This document shows, one piece after another, positions 9,059 through 16,630 of a stretch of 64,000 nucleotides of DNA. The notes under the pieces were generated by a model that saw nothing but the letters and a program-made list of their open reading frames with translations, was not told the DNA's origin and ran no database searches. The number at the start of each line of letters is the position of its first letter. Position 1 is the stretch's first letter. The DNA comes from Chryseobacterium nepalense (GTDB taxonomy: Bacteria > Bacteroidota > Bacteroidia > Flavobacteriales > Weeksellaceae), in assembly GCF_023195755.1 (NCBI RefSeq), contig NZ_CP096203.1:1550001-1614000 (forward strand), read 5' to 3'. Position numbers and translations under genes: made by a program.

Positions 9059-9151
9059 ATGCTTCGACAGGTTCAGCATGACAATGCTAATATTAACTAA
9101 CTGTTTAAACGGTGAATTTTTAGTAATGTTATATTGAGCCAGTCGAAGCAT
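9059..9151. repeat. Imperfect inverted repeat downstream of polA
   Basis: TGCTTCGACAGGTTCAG (from 9060) and its near-complement ending at 9151 agree at about 14 of 17 positions and bracket some 60 nt of AT-rich DNA. It separates the convergent polA and the 9184-9801 gene. It looks like a dispersed intergenic repeat rather than a simple terminator. Confidence 0.6.
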
Positions 9152-9183
9152 TTTTCATTATCTGTTGTAAGAATTCGGCAGGT

Positions 9184-9801
9184 TTATTTGTTCAAATTTT
9201 CAATTTCCTTATTCATTTTTTCTTCCCAACCTTTTCCGTTTCTTTTATCAAGATAAGGCTTTACTGTTTCTTCATATTTTTGTTGTCCTTCACCATCAAT
9301 TATATCAACAATACAACCTGTATTGAAATAGCTTATCCCGAATTTTTTCCGGATACTGTCTATTTTATTCTGCGTTTTGGTATCATATTCCGGAATAGGA
9401 AGTCCACATGCAAACCGGTACATAATTTTATCTTTTTTGATATCTTCTTTTGCCTGCTGAATATATTCATTTTCAGATTCTTTAATGGCTTTTCGGGTTG
9501 ATATGTAAGTAGCTGCATCAAAATATATAACATAGCTTAACAATATACCACAGAATACGGTAAATACTAAAAGAAATTTATTTTTCGGATTTAAATTTTT
9601 AATTCTCAAATGACTAATCAGCCAGGCAATCAAAGCAAATATAGCCAAAGCGATCAAAAGATATTGCGGCCTGCTTTCCGATATAATTGTCCGAACATCA
9701 GATTTTCCCGGATATATAAGAAGATAGCCACCTAAAGTATGTACTGCAATAAACAACAGTACAACAACAATATTAATTGTGAGCAGCTTTCTGGAAACCA
9801 T
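9184..9801 (-). CDS. Hypothetical membrane protein, three predicted helices
   Basis: 205 residues of unrecognised family. Hydrophobic helices are seen at about residues 8-28, 47-65 and 77-95, followed by a soluble lysine/glutamate-rich C-terminal half with two cysteines (FACGLP and NTGCIVD) that could form a disulphide if exported. It is the last gene of a tightly spaced minus-strand series that runs from 14083 to 9184; the gap to the previous gene is 8 nt. Its position downstream of PP2C-type and immunity-type genes suggests an accessory or T6SS-linked role, but nothing in the sequence names a function. Confidence 0.7.
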   Translation of the reverse strand: MVSRKLLTINIVVVLLFIAVHTLGGYLLIYPGKSDVRTIISESRPQYLLIALAIFALIAWLISHLRIKNLNPKNKFLLVFTVFCGILLSYVIYFDAATYISTRKAIKESENEYIQQAKEDIKKDKIMYRFACGLPIPEYDTKTQNKIDSIRKKFGISYFNTGCIVDIIDGEGQQKYEETVKPYLDKRNGKGWEEKMNKEIENLNK

Positions 9802-9809
9802 GATTTAAT

Positions 9810-10466
9810 TTATGATAAAGCTAAGGTAAAAAATGCGGCAAACATGATCCCGCTAATCAGCAAAATAAAAATGGCAAACTTCTTAATATCTTCCAGTTCT
9901 CTGCCATATTTCAGAATAAGCTTTCTGAATCCTCCGGAAATGAGCGTCATTAAAGCAGTAAGGAAAAGCAAACCCAGTGCGGTGCAGATTCCAAATCCAA
10001 AGGGTCCGCCGGATCTTTTCTGTAAGAAAAAAGGCAGAATATCATACAAAAGAAGAATATTCCAAAGGAGAATAAATACCACCGGAAAAAACGGCTTCAA
10101 TGGAAATCCGCCCTGTCTCTGCTGACGGATGATCTGCTGATCTTTTTCGGTAAGAGGAAAATTGGCTTTCTCCAAAAATCCGGTCTGTTTAATCTGGCTG
10201 ATCACAAATTCAGGATCTTTCATGGTCCAGAAAATCACGTTCTGATTATAATTTTCTACTCTGTGTAAAATTTTAATTCCCTGTCCGATAAGAGGAATAG
10301 CCATATAAGGTTTAATCGAAATAATATCCTGCGGCTGGAAAATAACATTTCCGGCAAGTGAGGCATCTATTTTGAGCGTATTTTCGTCAGCATAAAGGTT
10401 GGCAAAAGGATAACTTGCATTTACTCTTCCAATTCTCGCACCGCCTGTAAGTTTAAATTGTTTCAT
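9810..10466 (-). CDS. Hypothetical membrane protein
   Basis: 218 residues. The N-terminal ~115 residues are soluble and beta-rich (KLTGGARIGRVNASYPFANLYA), resembling a small PH-like or membrane-recruitment module, though I cannot assign it. Three hydrophobic helices follow at about 128-146, 155-177 and 195-216. It lies 8 nt upstream of the next membrane protein gene and 59 nt downstream of the 185-residue protein, so the genes are probably co-transcribed. Function unknown. Confidence 0.7.
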   Translation of the reverse strand: MKQFKLTGGARIGRVNASYPFANLYADENTLKIDASLAGNVIFQPQDIISIKPYMAIPLIGQGIKILHRVENYNQNVIFWTMKDPEFVISQIKQTGFLEKANFPLTEKDQQIIRQQRQGGFPLKPFFPVVFILLWNILLLYDILPFFLQKRSGGPFGFGICTALGLLFLTALMTLISGGFRKLILKYGRELEDIKKFAIFILLISGIMFAAFFTLALS

Positions 10467-10525
10467 GGTTTAGTTTATTTTGTCATTCTGGTAATGGCCA
10501 GATCATTGGTAGGTTTAATTCATAA

Positions 10526-11083
10526 CTAATAAGGATAGTTCCATTTGATCCTATCGAGTTCTTTGTCAAGCTCATGTCGCAGAATTTCATTTTTTATCTG
10601 CCACTCATTATAATTTGATAGTGTGAAGCTTTGATATATTTTTAAAAGTTTAATTAAATCTTCCTTAAACAGGCGAAAACCTTCATAGGGACCATCAAGA
10701 TCATACATTGAATATTCTGAAAATCCGTAAAGCAGATACTGCTCATCTTTCGTAAGTCTTTCTTCATAAGAAATTTCACAGATTATCTTAAGCGCTTTTT
10801 TAAATTCCAAAGATTTTGTATTTAACAAATGATAAAGAATTCCGAGTATTGCCCTGCAAACAATTTCCATATCAGCATTTTGAGAATTCCTGTCTAATAA
10901 GGTAATTAAATCATGAGTAGAATTTGTTGTGGAGATTTCAATAAACTCATATTCGGATGTTTTTTCTGAGGACAGAATTTCATCCGACCAACCTGTTATA
11001 AAATCATTTGTAATGATACCGTACTTTCTTAATTCGGCAAAAACTTTTAATAAATTTTTGTAACTTTTTATATTCTCTGCCAT
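10526..11083 (-). CDS. Hypothetical soluble protein
   Basis: 185 residues, acidic, apparently all-helical, with no signal peptide or membrane segment and no motif that I recognise. It starts 33 nt after the stop of the PP2C-type phosphatase gene, within the same series. Its size and acidic character, and its neighbours (an Imm22-like protein, PP2C), would fit an immunity or regulatory protein, but this is inference from context only. Confidence 0.65.
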   Translation of the reverse strand: MAENIKSYKNLLKVFAELRKYGIITNDFITGWSDEILSSEKTSEYEFIEISTTNSTHDLITLLDRNSQNADMEIVCRAILGILYHLLNTKSLEFKKALKIICEISYEERLTKDEQYLLYGFSEYSMYDLDGPYEGFRLFKEDLIKLLKIYQSFTLSNYNEWQIKNEILRHELDKELDRIKWNYPY

Positions 11084-11116
11084 GAAAATCCTATTTCTGA
11101 ATTTAATTCCACTTAT

Positions 11117-11890
11117 CTATTTACCGACTGTTCGAGCCGTTATAGTGCCAATGATATACTTATTAATCCTGATAACAGCGAGATCGTCAGTAGGCTTCAA
11201 TCCGTAATAATGTTCTAGTTTTTTTAATTTTTGGGAAAGCATTTCTTCGGAATCAATATTATCTGTATCTATCAGGAGATAATTAATCGGATCAATTTTC
11301 TCATTGTGACTGGTCTTTTTAACAGCTGTAAAAGAAGAAATTCCATCTGTCGCAATGGAAACGTTTTTCATCTGATTGAAAAATATTTTCTGAGTCTGAT
11401 TGTTGTACCAGTCATCAAAATTTTCCTTCAGATGATAAGCAAGATAATCAGGTTTATTATCTCTTTCAAATTCAGTGATTTTTCCATCGATACAAATCAA
11501 ACCATCACCGATGCTTAGAATGATTCCTTTATCCGTTTTCATATCATAAAGAAGAAGAATTACCGTCGTAAGCAGCTCTTTTTCATCGAGCATGAGATGA
11601 TTTTTGAGAACAATGATTTCTTTAAAGAGCTCTTTTAATACAGCTTTCAACTCGTCTTCAAGACTATCTACATGGCTGGTTTCGTATAATTCTTCATATC
11701 CTTTTTCAATACTTATTTTCCGCAAAATTTTGCCAAATAAGGCAGATGCAAACTGACTTTCCATGGCTGTTGAGCATCCGTCCATCACAGCACACAAGAT
11801 TTTATTGCTTCCTATTTTCTTTGTAATCAAAAAATCTTCGCAATGATTGATATGGTATTCACCGATCTGCAGAACGGAATATATCTTCAT
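11117..11890 (-). CDS. PP2C-type Ser/Thr protein phosphatase
   Basis: 257 residues covering a PP2C fold. Visible motifs in order are CEDFLI (about 17-22, first metal Asp), CAVMDGCST (33-41), TTVILLLYD, ILSIGDGLICIDG, SIATDGISSF and the C-terminal PTDDLAVIRI, which supplies the last metal Asp. These are the metal-binding positions of Mn/Mg-dependent phosphatases. In proteobacterial T6SS, a PP2C enzyme (PppA) opposes the kinase PpkA. Here the gene sits near a T6SS locus but no kinase is in the window, so a T6SS role is only suggested. It is flanked by the Imm22-like gene (33 nt) and a hypothetical gene (33 nt). Confidence 0.8.
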   Translation of the reverse strand: MKIYSVLQIGEYHINHCEDFLITKKIGSNKILCAVMDGCSTAMESQFASALFGKILRKISIEKGYEELYETSHVDSLEDELKAVLKELFKEIIVLKNHLMLDEKELLTTVILLLYDMKTDKGIILSIGDGLICIDGKITEFERDNKPDYLAYHLKENFDDWYNNQTQKIFFNQMKNVSIATDGISSFTAVKKTSHNEKIDPINYLLIDTDNIDSEEMLSQKLKKLEHYYGLKPTDDLAVIRINKYIIGTITARTVGK

Positions 11891-11923
11891 GGTTCGGTAT
11901 AAAAAATTATAAGTTTAAATGCC

Positions 11924-12322
11924 TTATGCACTAAATTCAATGCCGCCAACATACGTCAGAGAGAAAAAATCGTTCTCAACGGAAACGGGCTTCGGAACCT
12001 GTCCTTTATTAAGGAAGATGATGGCATTCACTTCAAATTTCAGATTGATCTCATTAAGCCTGTTCACCAATATCGGGAGCCACTGTTCGGCAAAAGAATA
12101 CGCGGCGAATTTTTCATAGATGGTTTTGTTTCCATCTTCATAGCCGTACTCTACAAAATCATGATCAAGCCACACCACATTCTGTGAAGCGGCAAATTTT
12201 GAAATATGGATGTCATCAGATTCTTCAAGGAGATAATAGTTTTCATCTTCTTCCACAAAATCATAAAAATCTTCTTCACTGTTAAAATTTCCTACCCAAA
12301 AATCTAATGTATCTGTATGCAT
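11924..12322 (-). CDS. Imm22-like immunity protein (DUF4284)
   Basis: 132 residues, very acidic. The N-terminus DFWVGNFNSEEDFYDFVEED resembles the Imm22/DUF4284 pattern of an aromatic W-x-G-N-F-x-S-E-E start followed by an acidic stretch. Such proteins neutralise polymorphic toxins in the cytoplasm, but no cognate toxin gene is adjacent. The next gene starts 33 nt downstream. I identified it by motif resemblance only; an alternative is an unrelated small acidic protein. Confidence 0.6.
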   Translation of the reverse strand: MHTDTLDFWVGNFNSEEDFYDFVEEDENYYLLEESDDIHISKFAASQNVVWLDHDFVEYGYEDGNKTIYEKFAAYSFAEQWLPILVNRLNEINLKFEVNAIIFLNKGQVPKPVSVENDFFSLTYVGGIEFSA

Positions 12323-12362
12323 TGTTAATTTTCTTGTTTATGGCTTCAAAGTTAGGATATAT

Positions 12363-13112
12363 TTAGTCAAAATAAGGTTTCAATTCCTGTAAAAATTTGA
12401 TTTGTTCGGTAATGTGCTTAACGCTCAATTCAGGATTTATAATGACCTGATCCAAGCTTTTTAAATATTTTTCAGAACTTCCTTTGCCTTCTTGCTGTTC
12501 AATTATTTTAGCAATCTGAATATTTCTTACTTTGGAAATTTCACCTTGTTCAATCAGCATCTTGTTCCATAGTTTCAAGTATTTAGAAAGGTTATTTGTT
12601 TTATTGATAATGTCAAGATAAGCTACAGCTTCCAATACAGCTTGCTGATCAAAGTCAAGCTCAGGTTTTTGCAAATAATATTCTAAATATTGATGAAGAT
12701 ATTCTATTGTTTCAGGAGTATTATGATAAGCAAGAACCAGAGCATATAAATCTCCCGCATAGCACACTTCACTTTTGAGTAAATGAACACCAATGATGGG
12801 TATTTGACTTTCATAATTTTTCAATACAGACAGATAAGCTCCAACTGTTCTGGTTCTCCAATTAAAATCTCCTAAGAGCGCTAAAGTTACATCTTCGGTC
12901 AATTCATTTTTCAATTCCAGAAGATAATCTACCCACGAAAGGTCATGGGTATTTCTTATTTTCATATATAATGGAAGAACCCATTTATCGGTAAACTCTT
13001 TACTTAACTGAAAATTATTCTGATGACTTTCTAACTGGTTAAAAACAGAAGCATGCCTTATTATTGCTCCTGCTGAATGTAAATTTAATTCTTCCTGAAA
13101 CTCGTTATTCAT
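12363..13112 (-). CDS. Hypothetical protein, possibly DUF6000-like
   Basis: 249 residues, helical, cytoplasmic. The central segment ALLGDFNWRTRTVGAYLSVL has the Leu-Leu-Gly then Trp-Arg pattern seen in DUF6000-type proteins, which are common near polymorphic toxin and immunity genes; this assignment is tentative. It lies between a small membrane protein gene (19 nt upstream) and the Imm22-like gene (40 nt downstream) in the same minus-strand series. Confidence 0.65.
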   Translation of the reverse strand: MNNEFQEELNLHSAGAIIRHASVFNQLESHQNNFQLSKEFTDKWVLPLYMKIRNTHDLSWVDYLLELKNELTEDVTLALLGDFNWRTRTVGAYLSVLKNYESQIPIIGVHLLKSEVCYAGDLYALVLAYHNTPETIEYLHQYLEYYLQKPELDFDQQAVLEAVAYLDIINKTNNLSKYLKLWNKMLIEQGEISKVRNIQIAKIIEQQEGKGSSEKYLKSLDQVIINPELSVKHITEQIKFLQELKPYFD

Positions 13113-13131
13113 GTTAAAATAATGATTAGTC

Positions 13132-13524
13132 TTAATACAATTTAAATGATAAAATAAACATACTTAAAAAATAATACAGCATTGAAGCACTGAGAAATAA
13201 AGTACAGAATATTACATTAAAGCTAAAATATCCACGTATAATAGGGATATTTTCCAATATGGAATTGATTCCGTAAAGCATTAAAAAATATCCTGGAATT
13301 AAAAAATTCATCAATACCAAAAAGAAGCAGTTTTGTAATACTTCATCGTAGAAAAATCCGGGAGTTATTGCAATGATGTACAGACTTGAAATAATTGAAA
13401 CAGCAAAAATTATGGTTACATATATCTTTAACTTCAATTGCTTATTTTCCCTCCTAAAAAACAGAAAATAATGGAAATTTGATATTCCCAATAAAATTGT
13501 TATAAAAATTAAAAATTCCTGCAT
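13132..13524 (-). CDS. Small multi-pass membrane protein
   Basis: 130 residues from the chosen ATG (MQEFLIFITILLG) with four predicted helices covering most of the chain. A start nine codons further upstream (13551) would overlap the preceding gene by 26 nt. The ATG at 13524 lies 1 nt after that gene's stop and is preferred. No family recognised. Confidence 0.65.
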   Translation of the reverse strand: MQEFLIFITILLGISNFHYFLFFRRENKQLKLKIYVTIIFAVSIISSLYIIAITPGFFYDEVLQNCFFLVLMNFLIPGYFLMLYGINSILENIPIIRGYFSFNVIFCTLFLSASMLYYFLSMFILSFKLY

Positions 13525-13525
13525 C

Positions 13526-14083
13526 TTATAAAATTCTCTTTCCCGCTTCACTTTCCTGAATCGTCTTTTCCAATCTTGACAATCTGGTTTTTTCCTGTTT
13601 CGCCCGCATGATCCAGTGCAGCATTACTTTTTTATAAGAAGGCGCCTGATTGTTGAAAAATGCCCAGGCTTTTTTGTTGTCCTTAAATTGTTTTTCAAAG
13701 TCCGGACTCAATGCAGCGGTTTCATTTTCGTGAGAGTATATTGCTGATTTCTCTTCCTTTCTAAGCTGAAAAGCCTTTTCTCCGGCCTCTGTCATGAGAC
13801 CTGCATTTGTAAGTTCTTCCATTTTCCTGATATTAACGGCACTCCAGATGCTTGTCGGTTTTCTCGGTGTAAAACGGATGCTGTAACTTTCTTCATCAAC
13901 AGATCTCCGCACGCCGTCTATCCATCCGAAACATAAAGCCTGATCTACAGATTCCGGCCAAGTTATGGAAGGTTTCCCGGTTCCGACTTTGTAAAATCCG
14001 ACCAGCAGTTCTTTTTCTGACTGATGGTTTTCTTCAAGCCATTTTCTGAATTTCTGCGGTGTAGAAAAAAAGGTTGGTTTCAT
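13526..14083 (-). CDS. YdeI/OmpD-associated family protein
   Basis: 185 residues. The N-terminal region (FFSTPQKFRKWLEENH; LLVGFYKVGTGKPSITW; VDQALCFGWIDGVRR; YSIRFTPRKPTSIWS) is characteristic of the YdeI/OmpD-associated family, whose biochemical role is poorly defined and which has been linked to bacteriocin protection. The start is set at the ATG giving MKPTFFSTPQKF; the longer reading frame would begin inside the GC-rich palindrome at 14133-14175. It is the first gene of the tightly packed series that ends at 9184. Confidence 0.88.
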   Translation of the reverse strand: MKPTFFSTPQKFRKWLEENHQSEKELLVGFYKVGTGKPSITWPESVDQALCFGWIDGVRRSVDEESYSIRFTPRKPTSIWSAVNIRKMEELTNAGLMTEAGEKAFQLRKEEKSAIYSHENETAALSPDFEKQFKDNKKAWAFFNNQAPSYKKVMLHWIMRAKQEKTRLSRLEKTIQESEAGKRIL

Positions 14084-14132
14084 GGTTTCAAACTTTCGTC
14101 TAAAATACTTATTTTTCTTTACAAGGTCTTGA

Positions 14133-14175
14133 AGGATTTCGGGGGCGGGAGCTTTGCTCCCGCCCCCGAAATCCT
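14133..14175. repeat. 43-bp perfect palindrome, very GC-rich
   Basis: A 20-bp perfect stem with loop TTT; the central arms read GGGGGCGGGAGC and GCTCCCGCCCCC. It stands between the YdeI-family gene and the upstream terminator. There is no T-tract right after it on either strand, so it is not a typical terminator. It may be a dispersed palindromic element or an mRNA-stabilising leader structure. Confidence 0.85.
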
Positions 14176-14201
14176 CTATCATTTAATTTTTTATATATAA
14201 T

Positions 14202-14229
14202 ACAAAAGACCTCATCGAGGTCTTTGTTT
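14202..14229 (-). terminator. Terminator after the Imm51-like gene
   Basis: A 9-bp perfect stem (AAAGACCTC/GAGGTCTTT, loop of 3) begins 6 nt after the stop codon at 14231. T-tracts are present on both strands, so it could work in both directions. Confidence 0.82.
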
Positions 14230-14230
14230 T

Positions 14231-14581
14231 TTAATCTATTTCTGCTTTCAGGAAAAGATCCTGAATCTGTATTTCATCTTCACAGGTTTTTTTAAAGTCT
14301 GTTACAAATTCTTTTAAGCGTTCCGGATTGTTGGAATAGGCACAAAACATGTCGGCTTCCGGATCAAATTTAATTTCATCTGCAAGATCGGGCCTTTTTT
14401 CTTCTACAAAAACTTTCGCAAGTGAAGCCCAATCGTATCCATTGCCTTCGAAACCTTCATCTTTGCGCCACTCGAAAATTTCGGGTTTGTAGGTTCCTGC
14501 ATTTAAACATACTGAAAAAGTCTTTTCTGAGGCTACCCAAAAAAAGGGTTTGATTGCCGTTTCAAAATTGTACGCTTCCAT
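14231..14581 (-). CDS. Imm51-like immunity protein
   Basis: 116 residues, acidic and cytoplasmic. The pattern PFFWV, FSVCLNAGTYKPE, GNGYDWASLAKVFVEE, IKFDPEADMFCAYS followed by a Leu-Phe-rich C-terminus fits the Imm51 immunity family of polymorphic toxin systems. The cognate toxin is not adjacent. It is monocistronic, with its own terminator, and lies between the T6SS tube gene tssD and the YdeI-family gene, which suggests protection against an effector delivered by sister cells. Confidence 0.72.
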   Translation of the reverse strand: MEAYNFETAIKPFFWVASEKTFSVCLNAGTYKPEIFEWRKDEGFEGNGYDWASLAKVFVEEKRPDLADEIKFDPEADMFCAYSNNPERLKEFVTDFKKTCEDEIQIQDLFLKAEID

Positions 14582-14691
14582 ACTTTATTATTTTTAAATG
14601 ATATTAAAGATAATAAATTTTGAACATGGATGCTATTTTATAACATTTATTAACTTTTGGGACCATTTTTATCTTCTTCAGAAAAGAAAAA

Positions 14692-14726
14692 ACAGAATAG
14701 CTACTCCTACGAGCTGAGCTATTCTG
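14692..14726 (-). terminator. Terminator of tssD copy 1
   Basis: The 10-bp stem CAGAATAGCT/AGCTATTCTG is followed on the minus strand by a T-rich run, about 35 nt after the tssD stop codon. Confidence 0.82.
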
Positions 14727-14762
14727 TAACCAATTTTATTTTTACTAAGATGATTGTAGGTA

Positions 14763-15173
14763 TTAGTTACCGCTGCTTGGCCAAAGACCCTCGTATTTAG
14801 AATTTCCGTAGTCGATTGTTTCGGCACTTACAATGAAACTGATCAGCATGCTGTTTTCGTCTACAGCGTCAAAATCTACTTCATGCTGAATTACATATCC
14901 GTTTTCCCAGTTTAATGTGATCAATGTGCCTTCTTCGTGGGATTTGTTAAATGTAATTTCACCTGTTGTAGGTTTGTATTTTCCGTTCAGTAAACTTTCC
15001 AGGATATCTGATTTTTCAGTGGCTTCTACTGTAACTTTAATTAATGCGTTTGATGGGTCTGAAGCTACTCTCCCAGATACGTCCGTTGATCTTGACACAC
15101 TGTAATTCAGCTTTAATAATTTTTGACCTTCTCCTCCGTTGAATTTTAAAATTCCTCTTGAATTTGTTGCCAT
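14763..15173 (-). CDS. tssD: T6SS tube protein TssD (Hcp), copy 1
   Basis: 136 residues, the Bacteroidetes Hcp-like family (TssD) that stacks into the inner tube of the T6SS and is expelled with the effectors. The N-terminus is MATNSRGILKFNGGEGQKLL. It differs from the copy at 23924-24328 at only three shared positions and in two extra C-terminal residues (GN). No Shine-Dalgarno sequence is present. A -7 element and two palindromes lie upstream. The gene has its own terminator, consistent with high separate expression of a tube subunit. Confidence 0.93.
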   Translation of the reverse strand: MATNSRGILKFNGGEGQKLLKLNYSVSRSTDVSGRVASDPSNALIKVTVEATEKSDILESLLNGKYKPTTGEITFNKSHEEGTLITLNWENGYVIQHEVDFDAVDENSMLISFIVSAETIDYGNSKYEGLWPSSGN

Positions 15174-15237
15174 GATTTGTAAATTTTAATCGTTAATAAT
15201 ATTTTGTGATTTGGTTGGTTTCGTTGATTTGTTGATT

Positions 15238-15245
15238 CAAAGATA
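15238..15245 (-). promoter_or_regulatory. Putative -7 element of tssD copy 1
   Basis: TATCTTTG on the minus strand (TAnnTTTG consensus), about 65 nt upstream of the start codon. The same octamer stands at the equivalent place upstream of tssD copy 2. Confidence 0.65.
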
Positions 15246-15294
15246 GATCACAAATTTTAATTCCGAAAATTTTGTAATATTAATTTTATTTTTT

Positions 15295-15331
15295 GTCGTA
15301 ATTCTACGATTTGATGTCGTAATTCTACTAC
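15295..15331. promoter_or_regulatory. Tandem palindromes upstream of tssD copy 1 (candidate operator)
   Basis: Two dyads begin at 15295 (GTCGTAATTCTACGA) and 15316 (GTCGTAATTCTACTAC), 21 bp apart, i.e. two helical turns. The nearer dyad centre is about 57 bp upstream of the -7 box. The same pair with the same spacings precedes tssD copy 2. The position fits an activator site. In the remaining 380-nt gene-free region (15174-15553) I see the -7 box, AT-rich DNA and a terminator only. Confidence 0.68.
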
Positions 15332-15469
15332 AAATGAAATAAAAAATTACATAATAATCTACAAATCATATATTTAAAATTTAAATAAAATTAATACTGA
15401 TAAATATCATTACACAATAAAGGGAAATATTAAGATTTATTTAAGGTGATTTTAAAATTGTTTTAACGT

Positions 15470-15508
15470 ATAAAAATAAAGATCCGGCAGTGAATTAGCC
15501 TGCCGGAT
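15470..15508 (-). terminator. Terminator after the DUF2931 lipoprotein gene
   Basis: The 9-bp stem ATCCGGCAG/CTGCCGGAT is followed on the minus strand by CTTTATTTTT, ~45 nt past the stop codon. It closes the vgrG-effector transcription unit. Confidence 0.82.
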
Positions 15509-15553
15509 TTTATGATATGTTAGTTTATTTTGAGATTTTGGAGCTTCGAATTA

Positions 15554-16630
15554 TCAATATGATTCTTTAAAAGTAAGATCACTTTGATAAATTCTTGTGC
15601 TGTCTACAGGAATCTTCTGTTCGTTGACCATGATTTCCATATTGCTGTTGTCCGGCGCTACTTTAATGTTAAGTTTAAAATCTTTTCCTGCTTTCTCCAG
15701 CAACTCGTTTGCGTTTTCCCAGTTTAAAAAAACACGGCCTTCATAAGCCTGTCCTTTCCCGGTTTCCCAAAAGAAAGTGATTTCTTTCGGAACAGCCCTT
15801 TCTTTCATTGGTGGTTTCATTACCCACGGACGGAGCATAATTTCTCTTTCTCCATTATAATATTCCGATTGTATTTTAAATAAACGAAACCCTTTATTTT
15901 CTGAGGTGATATAAGGAGTCCATAAATATCTTTTCTGATAATTTTTCCATTCTTTGGGTGATGCGTCGGGGATAAACATATTTTTTTTGATCTCTTCCCG
16001 TGTCTGCGAAATTTTTGAAAACAGCTTATCAGCGTATTTTTTATCGTCTTTTACCACCTCAGCCTGAAATTCACCCAGCTGCACGGAAACATATCCGAAT
16101 TTAAGCCAGACAACAACCATACCTTTCGGAGCAAATCCAAATACAAGTGTTCCGAATTTATAGTAAGCCATTCCTGCTTTATTATATTTTTCGTAATAAT
16201 CGGATTCCTGTTTAATATTGATAAACTCTTTCATCGGTTCATCTGAAGAGTCTGATTCATTGTTGGCATAAGCGCGATCAAGAAGTTCCGTTACCTTATC
16301 TTTCGGGAAATCTGCTTTAAGATGATAAAAAGTGTCTTCATATCTGGAAAAGTACACAATATCTGCTCCAACAGGCGTTCCCGACTGCTCTGTAAAACCT
16401 TTCCCCGAATCTCCCCATGTTCCCGATGAGCTTCCGTACGGCAAACCGGCAGGAACCCCTTCCAATGTTATAATCTTGTCTTCCACAGGAGTGATAAGAT
16501 AGTTGTTCCACGGGTGTGAAATCTGTACGTCATATGTTGGCATAGGCATATCATCTTTTTTCTTCATATCCTGACAGTTCATAAGCTGGAGCATTCCCAG
16601 AGCAATAATAAGAGTTTTCCATTTATCCAT
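15554..16630 (-). CDS. DUF2931 family lipoprotein, probable immunity partner of the lipase effector
   Basis: 358 residues with a short hydrophobic N-terminus ending in LQLMNC, a plausible though non-ideal lipobox. Motifs such as GVPAGLPYGSSSGTWGDSGKG and the aromatic-rich middle fit the DUF2931 family, which often occurs beside DUF2235 genes in Bacteroidetes T6SS loci. The start codon overlaps the end of the upstream lipase gene by 8 nt, implying translational coupling. A periplasm-facing lipoprotein next to a phospholipase-type effector suggests immunity; this role is inferred. Confidence 0.8.
   Translation of the reverse strand: MDKWKTLIIALGMLQLMNCQDMKKKDDMPMPTYDVQISHPWNNYLITPVEDKIITLEGVPAGLPYGSSSGTWGDSGKGFTEQSGTPVGADIVYFSRYEDTFYHLKADFPKDKVTELLDRAYANNESDSSDEPMKEFINIKQESDYYEKYNKAGMAYYKFGTLVFGFAPKGMVVVWLKFGYVSVQLGEFQAEVVKDDKKYADKLFSKISQTREEIKKNMFIPDASPKEWKNYQKRYLWTPYITSENKGFRLFKIQSEYYNGEREIMLRPWVMKPPMKERAVPKEITFFWETGKGQAYEGRVFLNWENANELLEKAGKDFKLNIKVAPDNSNMEIMVNEQKIPVDSTRIYQSDLTFKESY

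Noticed and set aside
14084-14182. Longer start of the YdeI-family gene
   Set aside because: The extension is encoded mostly by the 43-bp palindrome and lacks family similarity.
15174-15294. tssD upstream DNA as a small RNA gene
   Set aside because: Only a -7 box and AT-rich DNA are visible; there is no separate terminator or stable structure.
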